A stretch of DNA of 64,000 nucleotides from Congeria kusceri (GCA_027627225.1 CM051029.1:26110851-26174850), one strand, 5' to 3'; numbered from the stretch's first letter, positions 33,701-46,360 are shown. The notes: generated from the sequence alone by a model not told the origin. Program-made: numbers and translations.

Positions 33701-36700
33701 GATGCCAAGTGTTGTGGAGTAACTGGACTGTACAACTAACAGCTCACAGATGCCAAGTGTTGTGGAGTAACAGGTCTGTACAACTAACAGCTCACAGATG
33801 CCACGTGTTGTGGAGTAACTGGACTGTACAACTAACAGCTCACAGATGCCACGTGTTGTGGAGTAACTGGACTGTACAACTAACAGCTCACAGATGCCAA
33901 GTGTTGTGGAGTAACTGGACTGTACAACTAACAGCTCACAGATGCCAAGTGTTGTGGAGTAACTGGACTGTACAACTAACAGCTCACAGATGCCAAGTGT
34001 TGTGGAGTAACTGGACTGTACAACTAACAGCTCACAGATGCTAAGTGTTGTGGAGTAACTGGACTGTACAACTAACAGCTCACAGATGCCAAGTGTTGTG
34101 GAGTAACTGGACTGTACAACTAACAGCTCACAGATGCTAAGTGTTGTGGATTAACAGGTCTGTACAACTAACAGCTCACAGATGCCAAGTGTTGTGGAGT
34201 AACAGGACTGTACAACTAACAGCTCACAGATGCCAAGTGTTGTGGAGTAACTGGACTGTACAACTAACAGCTCACAGATGCCAAGTGTTGTGGAGTAACT
34301 GGACTGTACAACTAACAGCTCACAGATGCTAAGTGGAGTAACTGGACTGTACAACTAATAGCTCACAGATGCTAAGTGTTGTGGAGTAACTGGACTGTAC
34401 AACTAACAGCTCACAGATGCTAAGTGTTGTGGAGTAACTGGACTGTACAACTAACAGCTCACAGATGCTAAGTGTTGTGGAGTAACTGGACTGTACAACT
34501 AATAGCTCACAGATGCCAAGTGTTGTGGAGTAACTGGACTGTACAACTAACAGCTCACAGATGCCAAGTGTTGTGGAGTAACTGGACTGTACAACTAATA
34601 GCTCACAGATGCCAAGTGTTGTGGAGAAACTGGACTGTACAACTAACAACTCACAGATGCCAAGTGTTGTGGAGTAACTGGACTGTACAACTAACAGCTC
34701 ACAGATGCCAAGTGTTGTGGAGTAACAGGTCTGTACAACTAACAGCTCACAGATGCCACGTGTTGTGGAGTAACTGGACTGTACAACTAACAGCTCACAG
34801 ATGCCACGTGTTGTGGAGTAACTGGACTGTACAACTAACAGCTCACAGATGCCAAGTGTTGTGGAGTAACTGGACTGTACAACTAACAGCTCACAGATGC
34901 CAAGTGTTGTGGAGTAACTGGACTGTACAACTAACAGCTCACAGATGCCAAGTGTTGTGGAGTAACTGGACTGTACAACTAACAGCTCACAGATGCCAAG
35001 TGTTGTGGAGTAACTGGACTGTACAACTAACAGCTCACAGATGCCAAGTGTTGTGGAGTAACTGGACTGTACAACTAACAGCTCACAGATGCCAAGTGTT
35101 GTGGAGTAACTGGACTGTACAACTAATAGCTCACAGATGCCACGTGTTGTGGAGTAACTGGACTGTACAACTAATAGCTCACAGATGCCAAGTGTTGTGG
35201 AGTAACTGGTCTGTACAACTAATAGCTCACAGATGCCAAGTGTTGTGGAGTAACTGGACTGTACAACTAACAGCTCACAGATGCTAAGTGTTGTGGAGTA
35301 ACTGGACTGTACAACTAACAGCTCACAGATGCCAAGTGTTGTGGATTAACTGGACTGTACAACTAACAGCTCACAGATGCCAAGTGTTGTGGAGTAACTG
35401 GACTGTACAACTAACAGCTCACAGATGCCAAGTGTTGTGGAGTAACTGGACTGTACAACTAAGAGCTCACAGATGCCAAGTGTTGTGGAGTAACTGGACT
35501 GTACAACTAACAGCTCACAGATGCTAAGTGTTGTGGAGTAACTGGACTGTACAACTAACAGCTCACAGATGCTAAGTGTTGTGGAGTAACTGGACTGTAC
35601 AACTAACAGCTCACAGATGCCAAGTGTTGTGGAGTAACAGGTCTGTACAACTAACAGCTCACAGATGCCAAGTGTTGTGGAGTAACAGGTCTGTACAACT
35701 AACAGCTCACAGATGCCACGTGTTGTGGAGTAACTGGACTGTACAACTAACAGCTCACAGATGCCACGTGTTGTGGAGTAACTGGACTGTACAACTAACA
35801 GCTCACAGATGCTAAGTGTTGTGGAGTAACTGGACTGTACAACTAACAGCTCACAGATGCCAAGTGTTGTGGAGTAACTGGACTGTACAACTAACAGCTC
35901 ACAGATGCTAAGTGTTGTGGAGTAACTGGACTGTACAACTAACAGCTCATAGATGCCAAGTGTTGTGGAGTAACAGGTCTGTACAACTAACAGCTCATAG
36001 ATGCCAAGTGTTGTGGAGTAACTGGACTGTACAACTAACAGCTCACAGATGCCAAGTGTTGTGGTGTAACAGGTCTGTACAACTAATAGCTCACAGATGC
36101 TAAGTGTTGTGGAGTAACTGGACTGTACAACTAACAGCTCACAGATGCTAAATGTTGTGGAGTAACAGGTCTGTACAACTAACAGCTCATAGATGCCAAG
36201 TGTTGTGGAGTAACAGGTCTGTACAACTAACAGCTCACAGATGCCAAGTGTTGTGGAGTAACTGGACTGTACAACTAACAGCTCACAGATGCCAAGTGTT
36301 GTGGAGTAACAGGTCTGTACAACTAACAGCTCACAGATGCCAAGTGTTGTGGAGTAACAGGTCTGTACAACTAACAGCTCACAGATGCCACGTGTTGTGG
36401 AGTAACTGGACTGTACAACTAACAGCTCACAGATGCCACGTGTTGTGGAGTAACTGGACTGTACAACTAACAGCTCACAGATGCTAAGTGTTGTGGAGTA
36501 ACTGGACTGTACAACTAACAGCTCACAGATGCCAAGTGTTGTGGAGTAACTGGACTGTACAACTAATAGCTCACAGATGCCAAGTGTTGTGGAGTAACTG
36601 GACTGTACAACTAACAGCTCACAGATGCCAAGTGTTGTGGAGTAACTGGACTGTACAACTAACAGCTCACAGATGCCAAGTGTTGTGGAGTAACTGGACT

Positions 36701-39262
36701 GTACAACTAACAGCTCACAGATGCTAAGTGTTGTGGAGTAACTGGACTGTACAACTAACAGCTCACAGATGCCAAGTGTTGTGGAGTAACTGGACTGTAC
36801 AACTAACAGCTCACAGATGCCAAGTGTTGTGGAGTAACTGGACTGTACAACTAACAGCTCACAGATGCCACGTGTTGTGGAGTAACTGGACTGTACAACT
36901 AACAGCTCACAGATGCTAAGTGTTGTGGAGTAACTGGACTGTACAACTAACAGCTCACAGATGCCACGTGTTGTGGAGTAACTGGACTGTACAACTAACA
37001 GCTCACAGATGCCAAGTGTTGTGGAGTAACTGGACTGTACAACTAACAGCTCACAGATGCTAAGTGTTGTGGAGTAACTGGACTGTACAACTAACAGCTC
37101 ACAGATGCCAAGTGTTGTGGAGTAACTGGACTGTACAACTAACAGCTCACAGATGCTAAGTGTTGTGGAGTAACTGGACTGTACAACTAACAGCTCACAG
37201 ATGCCAAGTGTTGTGGAGTAACTGGACTGTACAACTAACAGCTCACAGATGCCAAGTGTTGTGGAGTAACTGGACTGTACAACTAATAGCTCACAGATGC
37301 CAAGTGTTGTGGAGTAACTGGACTGTACAACTAACAGCTCACAGATGCCAAGTGTTGTGGAGTAACTGGTCTGTACAACTAATAGCTCACAGATGCCAAG
37401 TGTTGTGGAGTAACTGGACTGTACAACTAACAGCTCACAGATGCCAAGTGTTGTGGAGTAACTGGACTGTACAACTAACAGCTCACAGATGTCAAGTGTT
37501 GTGGAGTAACTGGACTGTACAACTAACAGCTCACAGATGTCAAGTGTTGTGGAGTAACTGGACTGTACAACTAACAGCTCACAGATGCCAAGTGTTGTGG
37601 AGTAACTGGACTGTACAACTAACAGCTCACAGATGCCACGTGTTGTGGAGTAACTGGACTGTACATCTAACAGCTCACAGATGCCAAGTGTTGTGGAGTA
37701 ACTGGACTGTACATCTAACAGCTCACAGATGCCAAGTGTTGTGGAGTAACTGGACTGTACAACTAACAGCTCACAGATGCTAAGTGTTGTGGAGTAACTG
37801 GTCTGTACAACTAACAGCTCACAGATGCCAAGTGTTGTGGAGTAACTGGTCTGTACAACTAACAGCTCACAGATGCCAAGTGTTGTGGAGTAACTGGTCT
37901 GTACAACTAACAGCTCACAGATGCCAAGTGTTGTGGAGTAACTGGTCTGTACAACTAATAGCTCACAGATGCCAAGTGTTGTGGAGTAACTGGTCTGTAC
38001 AACTAATAGCTCACAGATGCCAAGTGTTGTGGAGTAACTGGACTGTACAACTAACAGCTCACAGATGCCAAGTGTTGTGGAGTAACTGGACTGTACAACT
38101 AACAGCTCACAGATGCTAAGTGTTGTGGAGTAACTGGACTGTACAACTAACAGCTCACAGATGCCAAGTGTTGTGGAGTAACTGGTCTGTACAACTAACA
38201 GCTCACAGATGCCAAGTGTTGTGGAGTAACTGGTCTGTACAACTAACAGCTCACAGATGCCAAGTGTTGTGGAGTAACTGGTCTGTACAACTAACAGCTC
38301 ACAGATGCCAAGTGTTGTGGAGTAACTGGTCTGTACAACTAACAGCTCACAGATGCCAAGTGTTGTGGAGTAACTGGTCTGTACAACTAATAGCTCACAG
38401 ATGCTAAGTGTTGTGGAGTAACTGGTCTGTACAACTAATAGCTCACAGATGCCAAGTGTTGTGGAGTAACTGGTCTGTACAACTAATAGCTCACAGATGC
38501 CAAGTGTTGTGGAGTAACTGGTCTGTACAACTAATAGCTCACAGATGCTAAGTGTTGTGGAGTAACTGGACTGTACAACTAACAGCTCACAGATGCCAAG
38601 TGTTGTGGAGTAACTGGACTGTACAACTAATAGCTCACAGATGCTAAGTGTTGTGGAGTAACTGGACTGTACAACTAACAGCTCACAGATGCCAAGTGTT
38701 GTGGAGTAACTGGACTGTACAACTAACAGCTCACAGATGCTAAGTGTTGTGGAGTAACTGGACTGTACAACTAATAGCTCACAGATGCCAAGTGTTGTGG
38801 AGTAACTGGACTGTACAACTAACAGCTCACAGATGCCAAGTGTTGTGGAGTAACTGGACTGTACAACTAACAGCTCACAGATGCCAAGTGTTGTGGAGTA
38901 ACTGGACTGTACAACTAACAGCTCACAGATGCCAAGTGTTGTGGAGTAACTGGACTGTACAACTAACAGCTCACAGATGCCAAGTGTTGTGGAGTAACTG
39001 GTCTGTACAACTAACAGCTCACAGATGCCAAGTGTTGTGGAGTAACTGGACTGTACAACTAACAGCTCACAGATGCCAAGTGTTGTGGAGTAACTGGACT
39101 GTACAACTAATAGCTCACAGATGCTAAGTGTTGTGGAGTAACTGGACTGTACAACTAACAGCTCACAGATGCCAAGTGTTGTGGAGTAACTGGACTGTAC
39201 AACTAACAGCTCACAGATGCCAAGTGTTGTGGAGTAACTGGACTGTACAACTAACAGCTCAC
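24795..39262 (+). repeat. 48-bp satellite, block B (about 301 copies)
   Basis: Same monomer and variants as block A. Larger internal duplications are visible. The variant pattern at 25213-26028 recurs at 26557-27372 (offset 1344 bp, 28 monomers) and again at 30445-31260. The whole interval of about 26269-30156 recurs at 30157-34044 (offset 3888 bp, 81 monomers), including rare variants such as 'tggagaaac' at 29349 and 33237. One monomer near 34334 lacks 5 bp ('ttgtg') and resets the phase. A minus-strand frame of 2124 codons (24632-31006) is a repeat artefact. Confidence 0.98.
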
Positions 39263-40494
39263 TGTAAGCTACCTTACAATGAAGATTCTTGATAATATCA
39301 GTGTCGATTAGAGTTTGAGTCTGGCAGCAAACTCTAGTAAAGACGGAGATGAATTAAAGTTTCAAAAATCATCATTTATTCGTAGATCTACTTTCATAAT
39401 ATCGATAACATAATAATTATATTCATTTCGGTTTATTCAGAATGGCGGTACAGTAATGACGAACGGTTGGCGAACAGTTGCTCAGTTTTTGAAATATCTT
39501 TACAGTATCATAAAATAGTTCCTAGAAACGTTCTTTAGTATATTATTATAACTTTAATAATAATCAGCTGTTAATAGAATAAATATATTGCTAGAGCGTT
39601 AGAAAATAGTTAAGTGCGTTTTGAAATCGTACCTTTAATGTTGTTCAGGATTTTTATAATGTTTGAGTTTTTACTTTTAAGGTTTTCTATATAGTGAACA
39701 GTGATGTTTGTTGTTAGCAACTGTTGCCAAAACTGAGAGGAGAACCTCCTTATATACCCTTTCGGATGCTGCAGATTTGGCTGCAGCCAATCAGATTCTG
39801 CAGATTCAGCTGCAACCAATCAGAATCGTGCAGCATCCTGCAGCATATAAGAAGTAATGTGGCTATTCCTTAACAATAATTAAAACTACTATTCCAATAA
39901 ATTAACAATCACATAAATATTACTTCTTAATCATAGAAGAAGTCAAACTCTATATATCAAAGCAACAGTAGCTTTAAATATGCATTCATAACAATACAAT
40001 TTGAAATGCTGCATCATGACAACTTCAGTAATTCCTACGCAGCCAGCGTCTCAAATAGTTCCTAGTGAACCATTAAGGTTTAACAATAAACATGTACGAA
40101 CAATATGCAATTTATAATATAAATAATCTTATAATGCACCAAGAAAAGCTATTATTAACATCTTGACAAGTCTTTAAGGATAAAATGCATTTAATAACAT
40201 TTCATCACATTCCTACGCGTGTAGTAAACAATGTACATTGCTGCAGCCGTAATACAGTGCAGGAATTTTGGTACTGTGCAAAAATGGATTATTCTGTCAA
40301 CAATCAACGTTAAATGGACCAAACCGGAGGTAAATATAAAGCTTTAAATTCATTAAAGTTTGTAGAACAATATCCTGCTAAAACAATGGATTTTATAGAC
40401 AAAGCAATAACAACAATAATATCGTGTACTAATATTCGGACGGGGAGTGAATTCGGACAATGTTTACTTGTAAGATAAGAATATGTACATTACA
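39263..40494 (-). repeat. 3' LTR of the Gypsy element (1232 bp)
   Basis: Ends TG...CA on both strands ('tgtaagc..' to '..acattaca'). It matches the other LTR nearly throughout. It has 'tagaacaatatcctgc' near 40362, which the right LTR lacks. AATAAA on the minus strand occurs at 39375-39380 and 39432-39437. The TATA box is at 39751-39756. Confidence 0.95.
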
Positions 40495-40507
40495 TTTCCC
40501 CCACCTT
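40495..40507 (-). promoter_or_regulatory. polypurine tract next to the 3' LTR
   Basis: On the minus strand AAGGTGGGGGAAA directly abuts the LTR's TGTAATG start. A purine run at this position primes plus-strand DNA synthesis in LTR retrotransposons. The remaining 40508-40663 is non-coding Gypsy sequence. Confidence 0.85.
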
Positions 40508-40663
40508 AAAAGATTAAAATTCTCCTGAATTTTTTACAATTATGAAAATTACAACTTTGTAATAAAAGCAATGAATAACAATAATATTAATCAATGTTAC
40601 TTGTTACGTATTACAATTTTTATTGTATTGAAAATACAATATTACATTTAATACACAAAATAC

Positions 40664-42311
40664 TTAGTATTTCTTCTTCAGGCGGAGAGGCACATGCGTC
40701 AGACGTTGCAGGAGATCATCGATGGAGGGATCACGAGGAAGGGCCTCGAACGCACAGAGGACAGACATCTGGACATCTGGAGAGGTGGGGTCTTCACCGA
40801 GAGCAATGAGTCGGACGAGGTTGAAATTGTGTTTCATCATTGCTGCGAGGGCGTCGTTGTGGACATCGAGACTTCCGGGAAGGGACAGGAAATTGATCGG
40901 AAGTCGGCCTTCGAGAAGAATGGGCTCTGGTCTTGAGAAGTTCTTTGTGTGAGGAGTGAAGTGGTGTTGGGACGTATACTGGCGCAGGTGCAGATTGTCT
41001 TGGACGTGGTTTGGTGAATGCTGACTTGAATTTGTTGATTGGTGGTTGGGATGGTACATGCGTTTCTGCTGGATCGTAACTTGGTGTCGGTGCTGAATGG
41101 ACTGGTGTGGCTGGAACAGGTGAAATTGGGCTATAAAACGGGGGGCTGGAGTATAATGTTAGTTCTGATGGCGGTGGATGGTGCTCAGTAGTCTGTACTT
41201 CTTCAGTAGGTTGAGGAGAGCCAACAGAAACAGGAATAGGTGTTCGAATGTCATTGTAGTCAAGTGAAAAGTTCTCAGGCTCATCAATGAACATAGGTTG
41301 CGGCGTCGAGTCGAATGGTGCAGGCGTGGACCGATAGACAATGGCTGATGCAGATGTGATCTCAGGGTCATCAGCTGGAGCAGGTGTATATTTTTGGACC
41401 TCAAGTGGTGCAGGGGTGGATTCAGTGACGACGGCAGGTGTAGAGGTGAAGGCAGGGACACCAGCTGGTGAAGAAGTGGCGGGAACAAAGGCTGGTGCAG
41501 GGGGTGCTGGACTCATTGCTGACAGTGTAGAGGCTGTGGCAGCTGGAACTGGCGATCTGGTAATAACTTGGAATTCTGTTGAAGAAGAGTGTGTTGAGAA
41601 GGATGGAATGTCCTGAACTGCCACCGTGTGAATTTGATGTGGTTCCAGTCCCAATAGTGCTGCAACAGAAGTTAGTTGCGATGTAGTACCTGGATTCCAG
41701 GGTCCAACAGGAAGGAGGAAGTCCTTTGGAAGGGCATTCATTCGTCGTACCAAGCGGCTGACTACTCGGGCATCATTCAACGTTGACAATAGAATTGTGG
41801 CTTTAAGGTAGTAAGATTCAGTGAAGAAGACAACTGTGCTGCCTGAAGAGTTCATGGAGACAGATTTCAGATCCAGTTTCAAGTCAGATGTGTGGGACGA
41901 TGATGTCGTTGAAGATGAAGAATTGAGCAAATTCCAACCCTCGAGCCATCTGGAAATACCTGGGACTCTTCCGGTTGCCCATTTGGTGACAAGCCTCTTG
42001 GCTTCAGTAGCCTCCTTTGATGAAGGGTTCGGGGAGGAATTTGTTAAAAGGTGAACCTGAGGGTTGTTACAAAAGAAGTACATGTTTTCAGAAGAGAGAA
42101 GACGAGGAAATTCTCGGAGACTTCTGTCGTGATCGCTTGGGTGCTGAGCCCTGATGTGCCTACGCAGGTCCCAGTCAGATTTGAATTCTCTGGGGTGCTT
42201 GCCCACGCACCATACACATACATATCTCAGTCGCCGATGATCAGTCTTGGCAAGATGGTTTCTTAAATCCCTCTTGCAGGGGAAGGAAGTATGGCAGACT
42301 TCACAGTGCAT
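40664..42311 (-). pseudogene. Gypsy third ORF: C2H2 zinc-finger, Pro/Ala-rich protein
   Basis: Starts at ATG 42309-42311 and is open for 505 codons to 40794. Two zinc-finger-like motifs lie at the N terminus: C3, C6, H19, H25 (CX2CX12HX5H) and C32, C35, H52, H57 (CX2CX16HX4H). A Ser-rich region and a long STPAP-rich low-complexity region (about 250-420) follow. Near 40930-40960 the coding signal seems to move to another frame, which continues to 40664 with LIALGEDPTSPDVQMSV and a basic end. A single frameshift is likely. This position, after integrase, is where env lies in retroviruses, but no signal peptide or membrane segment is seen. An acceptor 'ctgtttttgcag' ends 8 nt before the ATG, so spliced expression is possible. 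Function is unknown; nucleic-acid binding is inferred from the fingers. Confidence 0.75.
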
Positions 42312-42706
42312 GTCAAGACCTGCAAAAACAGTTGATGAGATGTTTTAAGAATACATAAGATACGATGGCATGAACGTTTAATGGTGACATTGACTGAGCA
42401 ACTGTTCGCAGTATCCATCATTTTCAGAAACGATCTCCTCAATCCAGATAAACGCATTTATACTGGACTAGTTCGCAATAACGGTTTCTCATCGACAAAT
42501 ACAGTTGAGTAAGGATCACGGTTGATCAGGCCGCTGCCTACTCAGTTGAGCGCGCTCCAGAAAATCTATCAACCGTTCTCACAGTCGAACTATTATCGCA
42601 GCTGCTGTAAAGTAAAGAGTCTCTCTTATACGCAATACCCAAATGTGCAATACAGGAACAAGCTACCGAGATAAACGAAATAAATTTCTTATGTGCTTGT
42701 CATTAG
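42312..42706 (-). other. Gypsy sequence upstream of the third ORF
   Basis: Non-coding in all frames as far as can be seen. It contains the putative splice acceptor (AG at 42320-42321) and ends at the LINE target site. Across the LINE it continues at 46375-46681 to the end of pol. Confidence 0.6.
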
Positions 42707-42720
42707 GTTGTACTAAACTT
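42707..42720. repeat. target site duplication of the LINE, left copy
   Basis: 'gttgtactaaactt' occurs here and again at 46361-46374, on the two sides of the LINE. A T run follows at once at 42719-42726, the poly(A) tail of a minus-strand LINE. Confidence 0.92.
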
Positions 42721-42982
42721 TTTTTTGTCATTCCAATTTTATTTCTTTTCAAACCCCAATATACATATTACATCAAATCAGTTTACAGTACAAAGTGTGT
42801 TTTACAAAGAAATTTTTATCTATACAACATAAAAAAAAAGAAATAGAAAAAATGTATAATGAAGAGAAGAAAAGTTTTTGCTAAGTTTAACATGGATGGG
42901 TTCGTAAAAAAGATTAGAATAAAATAAAATGAGTCCAGCGTGACAGGAAATGTTCATACTTATTCTGTACGTGTGAAATTAT

Positions 42983-43633
42983 TTATTTTAATTTAATTCG
43001 TTTTCTGAGGACATTTTTAAACATATTTATTTGTGACACACTGTTTTCATTTTTACATTTAAATATATAAAATTTTGCAAACAAAATTATAAAGTTAATG
43101 CAGTATGAATTCATTTTAGTAACAGTTTGAATATTACAAAATGATATGTTAGCATAATTCAAATCTAGCGTATCTCCCATGCCCAACATGTCCTGTATAC
43201 ATTTTTGAAGGCATGTCCAAAATATTTGTACGTATGGACATTCCCAAAACATGTGGATATTTGAATCAGGATACATTGAACAAAAATCGCACAAACTTGA
43301 AGACTTTATTTTGCATTTATGCAAGAAGGTGTTGTTCGGAATAATTTGCATTAAATATTTATATTGAAAGCTTCTCAATTTAGTATCAATAGATAATTTT
43401 AAAGGTTGAGTGAAAATTAATTTTGAATTAATTTCTTCCAAATTTAGTAATAATTTCCATTTATTTATTTGTTTAAAATCTTTTGGTTTTTCTTTTAATA
43501 CTAGTTTTCCATACACTACTTTACATAATTTGGTTGATTCTGTGATGTTGGTGAACATGTATTCTGGAGCGGAATACTCGATGTGGCTTTGCTGTAATAA
43601 TTGTTTCCATTCAATAGGAATGCTGTTTATCAA
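42983..43633 (-). pseudogene. LINE ORF2 C-terminal part with zf-RVT domain
   Basis: 216 codons downstream of the RT segment in another frame. It begins INSIPIEWKQLL, a block usually found after the RT domain in L1-like ORF2. It contains CDFCSMYPDSNIHMFWEC, the zf-RVT zinc-binding motif, followed by hydrophobic sequence. The shift relative to the RT frame occurs at about 43630, so the copy is not functional. Confidence 0.85.
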
Positions 43634-45582
43634 AGCGTATATTTCAAAAAATCATCTTTGTTTAAATTATAAAGGTAAACGATTTCTGGAAAAGTGTAAA
43701 ATTGTTTGGTTCTGAAATTGAATATATGTTCTAACATTTGTACTCCGTTTTCAAACCATGTTTTAAAAAATAGCGTTTTGTTATTATGCTTTATAAATGT
43801 ATTATTCCAAATAAGTTGTTTTTGGATTGGCATGTGGTCATCGTTACAGGACGCGCGAAGCCATCCGTGAATCACATTTTTCAGAAACTCAGATTTTATA
43901 TTTGTGGTTTTAACGTCAGTGGGTTTTAAATTTGATTTAAATATTAATGAACCACCGAATTTATCTAGCATGTTGGTATAGATTTGTATCAATTTATATT
44001 CTGTTTGGAAAATAAAGCGTTTAACCCAACTTGCATTGAGTGATTCAATGAAAAGGTCAATATCAAGCATTTTGAGACCACCCCCTGAGTAATCTTGAAT
44101 AATTCGTTTTCTTGCAACCTTGTCGGGTTTTTCATCCCAGAGAAATTTAAAACTTATCGATTTAATTTGTTTAATGATGTTCTCGGGTGGATTCGGGAGA
44201 ACAGTGCGAGGGTAAATTCGTTTTGGAAATGCAAAACATTTTAAAACTGTAATTTTCCCCATCGCTGATAATTTCCATCGTTCCCATTTATTTAAAGAAC
44301 TTTCAAATTCGTTTATTTTCGTTGGTATGTTAAGTTCGATTATTTCCTCAGATTTATTACTGAAGTTGATTCCCAGAGCTGTGGCGTGTTGGGAGTTCCA
44401 AATGAACTTCTTATGTTTACAGTATTGAATTTGACTTGATTTTAATGAACCCAATTTTAAAATTGTACATTTGCTTTTGTTGAGTGTTAAACCCGATATA
44501 GATGCAAAGTTTTCGAATACATTTATTAAAGTTTCAAATGATTTTTGTGTGCCATCTAACATAAAGGATGCATCATCAGCGAACATTGATTGTTTAACGT
44601 GAACATTATGTATATTTATTCCTGTAATATTTTGATTTAAATCTATTTCTGCAGACAAAAGTTCTATGCATATAATGAATAGGTAAGGAGATAGTGGACA
44701 GCCTTGTCTGACACCTTTTTGTATGTTGAAATATTCTGAAAACTGGCCAGTGTTTGTTACACATGACATTGCATTACGATAAAAAAGCTTTACCCAATTT
44801 ATTGTGTGTTGACTAAACTGAAAGGTGTCGAGGCATTTAAACATAAAACCATGATCAATGCTGTCGAAAGCCTTATTAAAGTCATAAAAGAATATAAGAC
44901 CAGGTTCATTGGTATCATTTGCCTTTTCAATTATTTCTTGTAAAATTCTAACGTTTGCTCCGATATATCTCCCTTTTATAAATCCAGTCTGGTTTGTACT
45001 AATAATAGTGTCTAAAAGTGGTTTAATCCGATTAGCTATTGCTTTAGACGCAATTTTATAATCAACATTTAAAAGTGAAATAGGTCTCCAGTTATCAATC
45101 AACAAAGTATCTTTTCCAGATTTCGGTAATAAAGTAATAATGCTTTGTTTTTGCAGTTCTGTTAAGTTATTGTTGTCAAGCGAGTAGTTGAGCGACGACA
45201 CTACATATTGTTTTATGTCATTCCAGAATATTTTATAAAATTCTGCAGATATACCATCTGAACCAGGACTTTTATTGTTCTTCATTTCCTTTAAGGCGTT
45301 AGCACATTCGTATTCTGATAAGTACCTATTTTCATTTTCAATTTGGTCCAAATTTATTTTATTATGTATGTTATTGAAAAAATGGTTTTTCTCATCATTA
45401 ATTATATTTGTGTTTTTCTTATATAATTTTTCATAGAATGATTTAACATTTGTTAATATTGAAGCTTGGTCTTTTAAAATTTCATTTTCATTCGTTTTAA
45501 GTTGATGTACAGTTTTCGTTTCTGATCGTTTCTTTTCAAGATTTGAAAAATATTTATAATTTTTTCTGAGCCTTCGACCCAT
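43630..45582 (-). pseudogene. LINE ORF2 reverse transcriptase segment
   Basis: 650 codons with the non-LTR RT blocks in order: NNKSPGSDGISAEFYK, NWRPISLLNVDYKIASKAIA, FFYDFNKAFDSIDH, QKGVRQGCPLSPYLFIICIE and the active site FADDASF. The enzyme copies its RNA directly at a nicked chromosomal target. The FADD motif and KAFDSIDH block suit the L1/Tx1 group. The segment begins after a frameshift near 45570 and stops at a second near 43630. Confidence 0.92.
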
Positions 45583-46360
45583 TGGGCTTTTGTTCTAAGT
45601 AGTATACCTTTTATATTTTGTTCGATCAACTCGTTTAAATTCTCTTGCGCCAACTTTAAATCGTTTTGTTTAGATATATTACCAGGTTCACTAATAAGGT
45701 CTTGCTCTAGTTGTGATATTTTGGTTTGTAGTATCGTTTCTTGTTTTTGTTTATTTTTTGATTTTACACTTGAGTATTTAATTGTAACGTCCCTAATGGT
45801 TCCTTTTATAATTTCCCAGAGCGTATTTGGATTTGCCTCAATATTTATTTGAGCTATTTCTGTTATTGATGACTTAATTTGTGTTTCGTATTCTTGTTCG
45901 AGTAAGTATGAATTATTTATTTTGAAGTAGCCCTGGCCATTTTTCGTTGTTTCTATTTCAAGTCGTATGCATACTAGTGAGTGATCAGATTTGAAGCCTG
46001 GTGCTATGTTACAATATGTAATGAAATTTATTATATTGCACGTAACTAAAAAATAATCAAGTCTGCAAAATATTGGAGGGTTAGTGTTTGAGTGCCAAGT
46101 ATAAACATTTTTGTCAGGATTGTGAAGTCGCCAAATGTCACATAAATCGTAACTTTCAATGAGCTCATTTATTTTCTTGCTACATTTTTTATTTATATCT
46201 AGCCTTCCATTTAGTTTGTCTGCTTTATGATCAATCACCGTATTAAAATCGCCTCCAATTATTATTGAATGGTCGAGGTGTTTTTGTACATAGTTTTCCA
46301 AAACATAAAAAAATTCAACAGTGTCAGTATTTGTACCATAAACATTCATCAAAATTATTT
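45568..46360 (-). pseudogene. LINE ORF2 apurinic-type endonuclease, N-terminally truncated
   Basis: Keeps HSIIIGGDFNTVIDHKADK and FKSDHSLVCIRLE, the central and C-terminal active-site blocks (GGDFN and SDH) of the APE-like endonuclease. The N-terminal asparagine and glutamate blocks are missing because the LINE is 5'-truncated. The open frame seems to extend to 46394, but those last codons (KLSLVQQ) come from the target duplication and flanking Gypsy sequence. The frame runs out of register with the RT near 45570. Confidence 0.88.

Larger units (their letters stand above)
42721..46360 (-). mobile_element. 5'-truncated L1/Tx1-like LINE nested in the Gypsy element
   Basis: A 3.64-kb minus-strand insertion with a 14-bp target duplication, a short poly(A) tail (T run at 42719-42726) and a 5' end inside the endonuclease domain. 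It keeps the C-terminal half of the APE-type endonuclease, the reverse transcriptase and the zf-RVT domain. About 250 bp of AT-rich 3' UTR (42721-42982) follows the coding part. Two frameshifts break the ORF. Confidence 0.93.

Noticed and set aside
39610..39819. 69-codon frame present in both LTRs (also 52083-52292)
   Set aside because: It overlaps the LTR TATA and CCAAT boxes, and the differences between copies change amino acids. It is preserved only because LTRs are copies of each other.
40594..42266. Several plus-strand frames opposite the zinc-finger ORF
   Set aside because: Antisense shadows of the minus-strand ORF; the Ala/Gly/Val-rich composition mirrors the Pro/Ala/Thr-rich sense protein.
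40664..42311. Envelope gene making the Gypsy element a retrovirus
   Set aside because: No signal peptide, transmembrane segment or fusion-type features; the N terminus holds zinc fingers instead.
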